Below the pieces are notes generated by a model. It did no database searches, was not told where the DNA came from, and saw nothing but the letters and a program-made list of their open reading frames with translations. Position numbers and translations under genes: made by a program. From a bacterium (lineage in GTDB: Bacteria; Thermodesulfobiota; Thermodesulfobiia; Thermodesulfobiales; Thermodesulfobiaceae), in assembly GCA_021783475.1 (NCBI GenBank), contig JAJXTU010000002.1, forward strand, positions 1 to 60,479: a stretch of 60,479 nt of DNA, read 5' to 3'. Below are positions 16,027 to 24,404 of the stretch, in pieces (position 1 is the first letter of the stretch; each line of letters opens with the position of its first letter).

Positions 16027-19000
16027 TTAGAACTTGAAACTTAGCTTTGCATCGACCATTGATGCGCTGTAATTGTCGCGTCCAATCTCCGTGTTGGAAT
16101 CGAGATGCACTGAAAAGTTCTTTCCTGAATATACATTGATATTTGCGCCAATTATTCCGAAGTCTCTGCCCAGTTGCTGGGACTGGAAATTGAATGGTAT
16201 TCCAACCTGTGCAAGGCTAGCATTAATGTTTCTGCTGTCATTGGCAAACTCATGTGCGTAGTTCGCATACAATTGAAATTTAACCAAAGACTTGCCGTAC
16301 TTTACGGTGCTAGCGAGCCTTACACCTGGGCTGAATTGGAGCGATTCGGCGTGCTGTGAACCAACTTGCAGATCGAGCGAGTTTGCCCCTGTTTCTCCAA
16401 GTCCATTGATCTTGATGCTGGAATATGAGAGGCTGGCCATAGGCGTGATTACAACGTTTCCAACTCTTAGATCGTAGCCTGCTTCTCCGTAACTATTCAA
16501 CATGTTGCCTGTTGTGGAGCCAGATGCTGTACGGTTGATAAAAGATATCTGACGATTCGTGTCAAAAGAGTTCACAACGTACCCTGCCGAACCGAATGCA
16601 TAGAATTTGCCTGGGAAGTAAGATGCATATAGTATGATTGGAACGGTTTGGTTTTGCACATTTCCCATATTATCGTTGAAGCCTGCATAAGTATGGGCAT
16701 ATCCGCTGGCTATACCGACAAGCAGATCCTTTCTTACTTTATAGTCTGCTCCTACAGTAAGACCGACAATGGAAAAGTTATACCCTGTTTCGTTTGCTGT
16801 AGAATCCTGAGAACCCCAGAAAACTTGTGGATCGGCATAGAAATTCCAACAGTTTAACTTTTTTGTTTCATTAGGTCCATAAGAACCAGTGTTTTCACCT
16901 GCAAGTCTGGCGTATCGGTTGCTTGTGATCCTATCGATGATATCTTGTTGGAAGAAGTTGGATGCTGCAAAACCCAGATTAGCTAAAGAGGCCGCCATGT
17001 CAGGTGAGATCTGTTGATAGGCGTTGGCAACTGAATTGGCTTGGGAAGTTGGTATACTGTCGATAGTGTGCAAAACAGTTCCTATGTCTCCTGTAGTGGT
17101 TGCGGAAATATCGTTCAGCATATTTCCAACCTGCAGTTGATTCTGTGTCAGAGTGAGCACCGAGTTAGTATAATTACGAGATACGCTGATTGATATTCCT
17201 GGGTCGGCTATATTCCCTGCTGTTCCCACCAATGTCGCTGTGAAATTGGCAACCGTAGGTATGCCTGTTATATTTTGTGCATCCTTAATAATATCAAATG
17301 TTTGGCCTGGAGTAGGTACAAAACCGCCCTGGAGCACAGGTTCTATTGTGCCACCATTGAACGTAACTGTTCCAGTGTTGGACATTTCGAGCCAGTTATA
17401 GTTGCTAGGCGAAGCTATTCCTATTTGCAAAGCTGAGTTTTTGCCCTGCGTATAATTGCCAGTAAAAATTGACCCAGCTTTTGAAGGCATAAAGACCCCG
17501 CCTTCATTGTCAAGGTTTCCGTCGATTGAGTTTGTGCTAAGTGTCCCGCCATTTAGGTGATAGGTTCCACCGTTCATTTCGATGCCGTATTGAGCATTAT
17601 TGCCGGTAACTATATTGATTCCACCGGTCTGGGTGAACGTTCCTGCACTAGCGCCTCCTACCCATTCGAAATCGGACTGTAAGGTGCCCCCGCTGAGATT
17701 GTAGGTTCCTTTGCCCGCACCAGCGTTAATTGAGTCAAATAAGTCCGTACCCAGAACCAGGCCGTTGGTTACTATATTTATCCCACCCGTTTGATTGAAT
17801 GTTCCCGTACTGCCTGCATCGCCTATATCCTCACCGGGTATGTAACCTGAGGAGCCGAGCGCTCCGTTTCCGCTGGCAGTAAGTGTCCCGCCGCTGAGAT
17901 TATAAATACCCGTGCCGGGCGAGATGTTTTTGGTTGGAGCCAAAGGATAAGTGACTTGGGATCCAACAAACAGCCCAACCAGGACTGTATTTGTCCCGCC
18001 TGTCTGATTGAACGTTCCAAATCCCTGACATGTGCCGATGACTTCGCCGCCTGTAGAGTTAACGATTCCGCCGTTTGCAGAGCCAACCAATCCGGAAGCA
18101 ATAAGGCTGCCTCCACTGAGGTTAAATGTGCCTATGCCACCCACACCTGCTCCGTAAATGTCTGACCCGACAGCCAAGCCGCCATCTGTGGCAATATTTT
18201 GTCCGCCTGTTTGATTAAAGGTCCCTGTACCTCCTGCATCTCCGACGACCTCGCCACCATCGCCACTAAGGCCTGCCACTGCATTTCCGCCTGTGTTAAG
18301 GATGCCGCCGCTGAGGTTATATATACCTATACTTCCTGTAGCTAATTTATTAGAATAGCGCCATGCAGCGTCAGATCCTATAAATACCCCATTGTTGTCC
18401 AGATTTTGTCCGCCTGTCTGATTGAACGTTCCTATACCTGAGCTATCTCCTATTAGCTCAGCTCCGGAAGCCTCGAGTAATCTGGTGACAATAATTGTGC
18501 CTCCGCTGAGATTATATGTGCCAGTTGATGTCTTACCCGATACGAAAACGTCTGATCCGACAAACATTGTGCCACCTGTAATAGTATTTGTTCCACCTGT
18601 CTGTTTGAACGTCCCTGTGCCTCCGCTGACTCCTATGTATTCCCACGAAAAACCAGCGCTTGTTCCCAGTGCTTGTAGATTGCCAGTCCCGCTGAGGTTG
18701 TAGGTTCCAAGAGCGTTGTATTGTGCGCCTACATTGAGCGCATTGTAGACTGTATTTAAGTAACCCGCCTGGTTCATTATTCCGCCGTTCAAGCTTAGAC
18801 CAACCGATTCATTGTTGTATGAAGTGTTCCCAGTGATACTATAGGGCGAGTTGCCTACGCTTGTGTCAACGGTGAGGTTTGCTGCTCTGACAGGGATCTG
18901 CCCCCATAGCTGTGCAACTGCCAGAAATGAAAGGGAGAAAAACAAAATTTTCACACTTCTGCCAAACTGCACAGAGTTTGCTTCTTTCCACCCCTTATTT

Positions 19001-19122
19001 TTGAAGAATTTTAAGTAAATTGGACATATTATAAAGCGATTTTTTCTAAAACATTCCTGTAATACTTCCCGAATCAAATTAATATTATCCTGAATATGCC
19101 CCCGAATGTAACTTTGACCCAT
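16027..19122 (-). CDS. Type V autotransporter adhesin with Gly/Thr/Asn beta-helix repeats
   Basis: A 1031-residue secreted outer-membrane protein. A long N-terminal region precedes the signal peptide hydrophobic core (ILFFSLSFLAVAQLWG, cleavage near VRAA, about residue 79). The passenger (~80-640) is built from alternating repeats of GTYNLSGG and GTFNQTGG type, expected to fold as a beta-helix. A linker leads to the C-terminal autotransporter beta-barrel (~770-1031) ending in the classic phenylalanine (KLSFKF). The start at 19122 has a strong RBS (GGGAGG, 8 nt). An alternative is GTG 18972, which gives a normal-length signal peptide. Probable role: adhesion or cell-cell contact; no catalytic motif seen. 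Confidence 0.9.
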   Translation of the reverse strand: MGQSYIRGHIQDNINLIREVLQECFRKNRFIICPIYLKFFKNKGWKEANSVQFGRSVKILFFSLSFLAVAQLWGQIPVRAANLTVDTSVGNSPYSITGNTSYNNESVGLSLNGGIMNQAGYLNTVYNALNVGAQYNALGTYNLSGTGNLQALGTSAGFSWEYIGVSGGTGTFKQTGGTNTITGGTMFVGSDVFVSGKTSTGTYNLSGGTIIVTRLLEASGAELIGDSSGIGTFNQTGGQNLDNNGVFIGSDAAWRYSNKLATGSIGIYNLSGGILNTGGNAVAGLSGDGGEVVGDAGGTGTFNQTGGQNIATDGGLAVGSDIYGAGVGGIGTFNLSGGSLIASGLVGSANGGIVNSTGGEVIGTCQGFGTFNQTGGTNTVLVGLFVGSQVTYPLAPTKNISPGTGIYNLSGGTLTASGNGALGSSGYIPGEDIGDAGSTGTFNQTGGINIVTNGLVLGTDLFDSINAGAGKGTYNLSGGTLQSDFEWVGGASAGTFTQTGGINIVTGNNAQYGIEMNGGTYHLNGGTLSTNSIDGNLDNEGGVFMPSKAGSIFTGNYTQGKNSALQIGIASPSNYNWLEMSNTGTVTFNGGTIEPVLQGGFVPTPGQTFDIIKDAQNITGIPTVANFTATLVGTAGNIADPGISISVSRNYTNSVLTLTQNQLQVGNMLNDISATTTGDIGTVLHTIDSIPTSQANSVANAYQQISPDMAASLANLGFAASNFFQQDIIDRITSNRYARLAGENTGSYGPNETKKLNCWNFYADPQVFWGSQDSTANETGYNFSIVGLTVGADYKVRKDLLVGIASGYAHTYAGFNDNMGNVQNQTVPIILYASYFPGKFYAFGSAGYVVNSFDTNRQISFINRTASGSTTGNMLNSYGEAGYDLRVGNVVITPMASLSYSSIKINGLGETGANSLDLQVGSQHAESLQFSPGVRLASTVKYGKSLVKFQLYANYAHEFANDSRNINASLAQVGIPFNFQSQQLGRDFGIIGANINVYSGKNFSVHLDSNTEIGRDNYSASMVDAKLSFKF
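19017..19105. repeat. Copy 1 of an 89-bp direct repeat (inside the autotransporter 5' end)
   Basis: Matches 19159-19247 at 82 of 89 positions. All seven mismatches fall in one 14-nt central block; both flanks are identical. In this copy it encodes residues ~7-35 of the autotransporter, and contains a TATAAT on the minus strand. Confidence 0.9.
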
Positions 19123-19156
19123 ATATTATTCCTCCCTGTTGTTTGAAAAACTGAAA

Positions 19157-19285
19157 TTAAATTGGACATATTATAAAGCGATTTTTTCTAAAAAAATCCT
19201 TTGGCAATTCCCGAATCAAATTAATATTATCCTGAATATGCCCCCGATTTTAATGTTGTCTTATATGAGGAGCCTCCCTTAAATT
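19157..19285 (-). pseudogene. Decayed duplicate of the autotransporter 5' end
   Basis: This second copy lies 142 bp upstream of the gene start. Similarity extends past the 89-bp core: it keeps GGGAGG, then ATA in place of ATG, followed by a TAA four codons later, then the same frame (RGHIQDNINLIRE, FFRKNRFIICPI) to a stop. It therefore looks like a duplicated gene start, including the RBS, that has lost its start codon. Alternatively both copies are regulatory DNA. Confidence 0.6.
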
Positions 19286-19482
19286 GCCTCCCTGCGATAA
19301 AAGTACTATATTATATTTTTTTTGTCAAATTTAGTTTTAATATTGTATAAAAATTTAAATCATTGTTGAGCATTACTGGGATAGCGCATATCAAATATAT
19401 TTAATTCTGAGGACTACATCGCATTTTAAAGACCTCTCAGGAATTTTTGAAGAAATATAATTATAAATTTACCTAAAATAAA

Positions 19483-19511
19483 AAAGAGCTGGCTTAAAAG
19501 GCCAGCTCTTT
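19483..19511 (-). terminator. Rho-independent terminator of the MBL hydrolase gene
   Basis: An 11-bp perfect stem (AAAGAGCTGGC / GCCAGCTCTTT) with a 7-nt loop, followed on the minus strand by TTTTTTATTTT. It lies 16 bp after the MBL gene stop. Confidence 0.9.
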
Positions 19512-19526
19512 AATGATTAGATTTGT

Positions 19527-20276
19527 CTAAATTGTATCTATTTTTGCAAATCTTGGCTCGTGCAGTGGAACTATGATGTCGGCCATCTCTTTAACTTTTA
19601 CTAAAATATCGTATGCTTCGTATGAATTTATCAGGGTTCCTGGAGGTATTACTTCCATTCCCATTCCTATTACATTTGGCGGTGGGTTAAAGTTCTCGTC
19701 TATTACGCAAAAGCCTGTTATTAACACTTTGCCTTTTTCAGTATTTACCAGTACAGACATACCGCCGGGTGAGTGTGCTGGCGTGAATATCATCTTTATG
19801 CCAGGTAGGATATCCGCATCGCCTTTCAGAGAGATGATCTGGTTGTTTTCCTCGGCGTCTAAGATAAAGTCTTCCATATATCTAAAGTCGAGCGGATGCG
19901 GGTCATGGATCTGTTTTAGCTCATTTTCATGAACGTAAAATGTTGCGTTCTTACACTTTGAATCATTTTCACAGTGGTCGTTATGTAGATGAGTATGAAT
20001 TACTATGTCTATATCTTCGGGGGTGAGATTATACTTTGAGAGTCCTTCTTCGAAGCTATATATTTTTGCCCCCAGGGCATCAACTCTATCTTTTGACTTT
20101 AGAGGCATAAACTCGCCTGTGTCAATGAGAATATTCTTGCTGCCACCTTCTAAATACCAGCTATAAATAGGCACTATAAAAGGTTTGCCATAGTTAAACT
20201 GATACGTCATCATACTCTTGTCAAAGCTTTTGCTCCCTAAAACTATTGGATGGATCTTATATGTAATTTCTTCCAA
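19527..20276 (-). CDS. MBL-fold metallo-hydrolase (AHL-lactonase-like)
   Basis: A 249-residue metallo-beta-lactamase-fold enzyme. The metal-binding motif is HTHLHNDHCEND near residue 95, with further ligand regions FTPAHSPGGMS and the late PLHEPRF. The layout (early SWYLEGGSKNILIDTGE strand, then HxHxDH) resembles the N-acyl-homoserine-lactonase group, but substrates in this family vary and a lactonase function is not shown. Soluble, no signal peptide. Monocistronic: own terminator downstream and a 220-bp divergent intergenic region shared with the FMN reductase gene. Confidence 0.85.
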   Translation of the reverse strand: MEEITYKIHPIVLGSKSFDKSMMTYQFNYGKPFIVPIYSWYLEGGSKNILIDTGEFMPLKSKDRVDALGAKIYSFEEGLSKYNLTPEDIDIVIHTHLHNDHCENDSKCKNATFYVHENELKQIHDPHPLDFRYMEDFILDAEENNQIISLKGDADILPGIKMIFTPAHSPGGMSVLVNTEKGKVLITGFCVIDENFNPPPNVIGMGMEVIPPGTLINSYEAYDILVKVKEMADIIVPLHEPRFAKIDTI

Positions 20277-20498
20277 TCTAATTGCCTCCTAAATGTTGTT
20301 ATATATATTATTCTATCACAATATATGTATATAGTTATAATAATATTTCTTATAGAAATTTTAGCTTTCATGACTTTTTGTAGATTTTTACACACCAGAT
20401 ATAATTTCTGATTTATAATGTAATTTATCTGAACGCTTTTTTGAAGTGAGTTTTACTGAAATAGCACAAGAAGAATAAATTAAATAAGGAGGCTTGTT

Positions 20499-21149
20499 AT
20501 GAACATAGTAGCCGTGAATGGCAGTCCGAGAAAAGATTTTAATACAGGAACACTGTTAAAATGGGCCGTTGATGGGGCGCTTTCAATGGGTGCGAGTGCT
20601 GAGATAGTTCATCTTTATGACTTAAATTACAAGGGGTGCATAAGCTGCTTTAACTGTAAGCTTAAGAATGGCAAGAGCTATGGCAGGTGCTCAGTAAAAG
20701 ATGACTTAGAGCCTGTTTTAAGAAAAATTGAAGAGGCAGACGCTCTTATTTTAGGCTCTCCAATATATTTCTCCAATGTAACTGGTCAGATGAGATGCTT
20801 CATAGAAAGACTTGCGTTTCCATATTTGGTTTACGATGAGCAGTATTCTACCCTTTTTAAGAGAAAGATCCCTGTTGGATTTATTTATACTATGGGCGTG
20901 AACGAGAAGATGATGGAGGAGCTCTCATACAAGAAGATATTTGAAAGGACAGAATTTTCGCTTGCAAGAATATTTGGCTCTATAGAGACAATGTATGTCA
21001 CAGACACCTATCAGTTTAGCACTTATTCGAAATATGTGGCGCCAAAGTTTGACGTAGAATCAAAGGCGAAAAGGAGAGCAGAGGAATTTCCAAAAGACTG
21101 TCAAAAGGCTTATGAAATGGGTGAGAGGTTTGCTGAGTCGAAAAAATAA
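20499..21149 (+). CDS. NAD(P)H-dependent FMN reductase / iron-sulfur flavoprotein-like
   Basis: A 216-residue flavodoxin-fold protein. The FMN phosphate-binding loop is at the N-terminus (VAVNGSPRKDFNTG) and the second flavin loop is LGSPIYFSNVTGQM near residue 90. Between them is a cysteine cluster, GCISCFNCKLKNG...GRC, like that of iron-sulfur flavoproteins. It probably moves electrons between NAD(P)H or ferredoxin and small acceptors in anaerobic redox balance or oxygen detoxification. Strong RBS (AAGGAGG). The neighbouring protoglobin gene converges on it with only 3 bp between stops. Confidence 0.87.
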   Translation: MNIVAVNGSPRKDFNTGTLLKWAVDGALSMGASAEIVHLYDLNYKGCISCFNCKLKNGKSYGRCSVKDDLEPVLRKIEEADALILGSPIYFSNVTGQMRCFIERLAFPYLVYDEQYSTLFKRKIPVGFIYTMGVNEKMMEELSYKKIFERTEFSLARIFGSIETMYVTDTYQFSTYSKYVAPKFDVESKAKRRAEEFPKDCQKAYEMGERFAESKK

Positions 21150-21152
21150 CTT

Positions 21153-22043
21153 TTAATTGGAGCTCTTGTTCATAAGCCAATATACTATGCCAAGTATCAA
21201 CACCAGAAATCCAAGCACGATTACTTCTGTAGAGTTGTGAGGTTCTAAGGAAAATATCAATATTTTTCTGAGCATAGCTGCCATTGCAAGGCTTATAAAT
21301 ATATTGAGGGCAAATTTTTTGCCTTTTAGCCTTTTTAGCTCTTCTTCTAAAAGCTCTCTAATAGTCCAGATTATAAGCATAGCTCCAAGTATATTTATTA
21401 CGCTGCTCTCAAACGATGAAGTGCTCCTTAAGAAGTTATAAATATCAGATAGAAACAGGACAAATATCATAAAGCTTGTGAATACAAGGGCCAATATCAG
21501 GGCAATGTCAAAGTAATAAGATATCTTTGAGCTGATCCTAACTATCTTGCTTTCTATGTTTGTTCGAGCAATATAAATCTTATTTTCGTCTACATAAGAG
21601 CTGGTTAGTATGTCAAGATTTATGTCTAAGATCTTGTCGACTGACTCTCTACAGTTTATTCTTTCTTCCTCGCTTGGACAGGACAAAAGAATTGTCTGAT
21701 GAATGTAATTTCTTACAAAGCTCATTGTTGCGCTAACGTAGTGTGTAGGCAGGCCCATATCGGCATGAACGTGTCCAATCTTTTGAGTTCTTATAATATA
21801 GCTTTCGTCGTATTTTCCACAGAATAGTTCCAAAAACCAGGCTTTGAACTTTTCTCTGTGTCTTTTTCTGACTTCAGTATTGCCGAGAAATTTGTTATAA
21901 TCTGGAAACGTGCTCAAAAAGCTATAAAGGGCATCTAAAAAGTTGTCAGCGTTTTGTCTCGCAGCAGGGCACAGGGATTCAAGGTTGTCCTTATCTATTT
22001 CTTTGAAATTATAAATTTTTTTTATGCTTTCAGAGCTTTCCAA
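21153..22043 (-). CDS. Protoglobin-type sensor fused to a PsiE-like membrane domain
   Basis: A 296-residue two-domain protein. The first ~165 residues look like a globin-coupled-sensor/protoglobin domain (SLCPAARQNADNFLDALY, KIGHVHADMGLPTHYVSATM, with the likely proximal histidine near residue 98). The rest is a four-helix membrane domain like phosphate-starvation-inducible PsiE (ILGAMLIIWTIRELLEEE, then LKGKKFALNIFISLA). It has no kinase, cyclase or methyl-accepting domain. Likely role: a haem-based gas or redox sensor acting through a membrane segment, output unknown. Divergent from bioB and converging with the FMN reductase. Confidence 0.78.
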   Translation of the reverse strand: MESSESIKKIYNFKEIDKDNLESLCPAARQNADNFLDALYSFLSTFPDYNKFLGNTEVRKRHREKFKAWFLELFCGKYDESYIIRTQKIGHVHADMGLPTHYVSATMSFVRNYIHQTILLSCPSEEERINCRESVDKILDINLDILTSSYVDENKIYIARTNIESKIVRISSKISYYFDIALILALVFTSFMIFVLFLSDIYNFLRSTSSFESSVINILGAMLIIWTIRELLEEELKRLKGKKFALNIFISLAMAAMLRKILIFSLEPHNSTEVIVLGFLVLILGIVYWLMNKSSN

Positions 22044-22156
22044 GTGTTTCCCCCTTTTTCAAAAATTAATTTAATTTTAACATAAAAAAATATTTGTTTG
22101 TGTAAGATTTGCTGATAAGCTTTATAGGGTTTTCGAAGAGATTCCAAGGAGGTACT

Positions 22157-23101
22157 ATGTTTGATATAGAGAACTTTGATCCAGAAAATAGATTAAACGA
22201 ATCGGCTATATATGGTCTTTTAAATCTTGATGCCCATCGTTTGCTTATGATTGCCAGGAAGATAAAGGATAAGTATTCTTCATCTTTTGAGGTCTGTTCG
22301 ATTATCAGCTATAAGACGGGCAGTTGTACTGAAAATTGCTCTTTTTGCGCTCAATCCTCTCATTTCAATACAGGAGTGAACTTTAGAAAAGTTAGCACTG
22401 AAGATGTGATTTCAAAGGCAAGATTGATGAAAAATTATGGATCTAAGAGGTTTTCTTTGGTATCAAGTGGCAGAGGCCCTACAAGTGCTGAAATGGATGA
22501 AATATTGCCAGTTTTTGAGAAACTTAAAGATGAAGTGGATATTGGGCTCTGCGCGTCTTTGGGGATAATTAGCGAAAGAGATCTGATTAGATTAAAGGAT
22601 GTCGGAGTTTCTACATATCACCACAATCTCGAGACTTCAAGAAGTTTTTTTGAGAATATATGCAGCACTCATTCGTATGATGAGAGAATTGAGACTATCG
22701 AGGCTGTTAAGAGAGTAGGCCTCACCCCTTGTGTCGGTGGGATCATAGGCTTGGGAGAGACCTTTGAGCAAAGGGTAGAATTTGCAATTACTCTTAAGAA
22801 CCTTGGTATAAAATCTGTGCCATTTAACGTTCTGATACCTATTAAGGGCACTCCGCTTGGAGGCATTAAAGTTCTTGAGAAATCAGATGTGTTGAAAACA
22901 CTGGCAATATTTAGGATTGTTTTGCCCTTTGCTACCATCAGGCTTTGTGCTGGGCGAGAAAGTATTCTTGGAAAATATCAAAAGTTAGCGCTAAATTCCG
23001 CCGCCAATGCATTAATGATAGGGGGATATCTTACCAGACCAGGAGAAGAGATAGAAAGAGACCTTGAGCTAATAAGAGATTTAGAGCTAATTAAAGTTTA
23101 A
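22157..23101 (+). CDS. bioB: Biotin synthase
   Basis: A 314-residue radical SAM enzyme converting dethiobiotin to biotin. The SAM 4Fe-4S motif CTENCSFC is followed by AQSSHFNTG as in BioB. Other family signatures are YHHNLETS, GGIIGLGET and LCAGRE; the Cys in GLCASLG (near residue 135) fits the auxiliary 2Fe-2S cluster. I place the start at ATG 22157, with AAGGAGG 5 nt upstream; the ORF-track start adds 16 residues without an RBS. No other bio gene is adjacent, so dethiobiotin is made elsewhere or imported. Length is normal. Confidence 0.93.
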   Translation: MFDIENFDPENRLNESAIYGLLNLDAHRLLMIARKIKDKYSSSFEVCSIISYKTGSCTENCSFCAQSSHFNTGVNFRKVSTEDVISKARLMKNYGSKRFSLVSSGRGPTSAEMDEILPVFEKLKDEVDIGLCASLGIISERDLIRLKDVGVSTYHHNLETSRSFFENICSTHSYDERIETIEAVKRVGLTPCVGGIIGLGETFEQRVEFAITLKNLGIKSVPFNVLIPIKGTPLGGIKVLEKSDVLKTLAIFRIVLPFATIRLCAGRESILGKYQKLALNSAANALMIGGYLTRPGEEIERDLELIRDLELIKV

Positions 23102-23112
23102 AGGAATGTAAT

Positions 23113-23144
23113 TTGCCCAGAGAACATATCTGCCATCTGGGCAA
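23113..23144. terminator. Hairpin between convergent bioB and the NRAMP gene
   Basis: TTGCCCAGA (23113-23121) pairs with TCTGGGCAA (23136-23144), 9 bp, 14-nt loop. It lies between two converging stops and could serve both, though neither side has a long T tract. Confidence 0.55.
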
Positions 23145-23149
23145 TAAAA

Positions 23150-24403
23150 TTATGATGGGAGTAAATTTGGGAAGATAGAAGTGATTACCATAAGCAAGGT
23201 TAAGACTATTAAGATGATAGTTGTGAGCCATGCGATTATGTTAAATGTCCTTGAATTTGTATATTCGCCCATTATATCTTTGTTATTTATGATCTTTAGC
23301 ATATATAGAAGCACAAATGGCAGTATTACACCGTTTATAACCTGGGACCAAAACATTATAGGTATTAAGGGTGCGTGTGGTATCAATATTGCAATTGCGC
23401 CAACCAGGATTAAAAAAGTTGTTAAAGCATAGAAAACTGGCGCCTCTTTCCAGGTAAAATCGAGTCCTGCGTTAAAACCAATAGCCTCACACACATAATA
23501 AGCGGTGGCAAGGGGGAGTATACAAGCAGAAAAAATAGACGCGTTGAAAAGTCCTATTGCAAATAGTGTGGACGCAAAATTTCCCGCAAAAGGTGCCAGA
23601 GAGAGAGCTGCATCCTTTGCATCAACTATATTTACCTTGTGCACAAAAAGAGTTGCCGCACAGCTAACAACAATGAAAAGGGCTATCACGTTTGTCATTA
23701 TGTTTCCTGTTATTACGTCTAACCTTATATACTTGTACTCTTTTTCTGTTAGGCCCTTCTCTACAGTAGCAGATTGAATATAGAATTGCATCCAGGGGGT
23801 AATGGTAGTTCCTATAAAACCTATAAGTATAGATAAGAACGAGGCACTAAATTCGATATGAGGTGTAACCATATTTCTTGCAACCTCTCCCCAAGGTGGG
23901 TTTGCCATAAAGGCAGATGGTATATAACAAAGATATATAAGACATGCAAATAAAAATATTCTCTCTACAAATCTATACGAGCCTTTTAAAACCGTCCACC
24001 ATATAAATATTGCGCAAATAGGAATTGAAATGTATTTGCTTATATTAAAGATTTCCATACTTGCAGCAATGCCTGCAAATTCAGATATAGTATTTCCAAA
24101 GTCGGCTATTAATATCCCTATGAGTATCAAGAAGGTCATTTTCACGCCAAAGTTTTCGCGAATCAGGTCCGCTAATCCCTTTCGAGTTACTGCACCCATT
24201 CTTGCAGCCATTTCTTGAACGACGATAAGCGCGATTGTCATAGGGATTAATACCCAGAGAAGCTTATAACCTGTTGTAGCACCAGCTATAGAATAGGTAG
24301 CTATTCCACCGGCGTCGTTGTCTACATTTGCTGTAATTATCCCAGGACCCATTATGGCTAAAAATAGCAGAATTCTTTTAAATATAGAGAGTTTGTTTTC
24401 CAT
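23150..24403 (-). CDS. NRAMP-family divalent metal transporter, atypical site
   Basis: A 417-residue polytopic membrane protein with about 11 helices and the NRAMP fold signature GPGIITANVDNDAGG in TM1. Classical Mn/Fe transporters have DPGN in TM1 and a Met-Pro-His in TM6. Here TM1 reads DNDAGG and TM6 reads GTTITPWMQFYIQSA, so the metal-coordinating Met is absent. Such changes are known in the NRAMP-related magnesium transporters (NRMT), which favour harder ions. The neighbouring gene, one base away, encodes a cytosolic MgtE-N/CBS magnesium-sensor-like protein. I therefore infer Mg2+ or another hard divalent ion, rather than Mn or Fe, as substrate. Confidence 0.85.
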   Translation of the reverse strand: MENKLSIFKRILLFLAIMGPGIITANVDNDAGGIATYSIAGATTGYKLLWVLIPMTIALIVVQEMAARMGAVTRKGLADLIRENFGVKMTFLILIGILIADFGNTISEFAGIAASMEIFNISKYISIPICAIFIWWTVLKGSYRFVERIFLFACLIYLCYIPSAFMANPPWGEVARNMVTPHIEFSASFLSILIGFIGTTITPWMQFYIQSATVEKGLTEKEYKYIRLDVITGNIMTNVIALFIVVSCAATLFVHKVNIVDAKDAALSLAPFAGNFASTLFAIGLFNASIFSACILPLATAYYVCEAIGFNAGLDFTWKEAPVFYALTTFLILVGAIAILIPHAPLIPIMFWSQVINGVILPFVLLYMLKIINNKDIMGEYTNSRTFNIIAWLTTIILIVLTLLMVITSIFPNLLPS

Positions 24404-24404
24404 C

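Noticed and set aside
17823-18703. ORFs inside the autotransporter on both strands
   Set aside because: Shadows of the repetitive passenger coding sequence; no RBS and no independent signal.
19017-19247. Template/variable repeat pair of a diversity-generating retroelement
   Set aside because: No reverse transcriptase nearby, and the differences are not confined to adenines.
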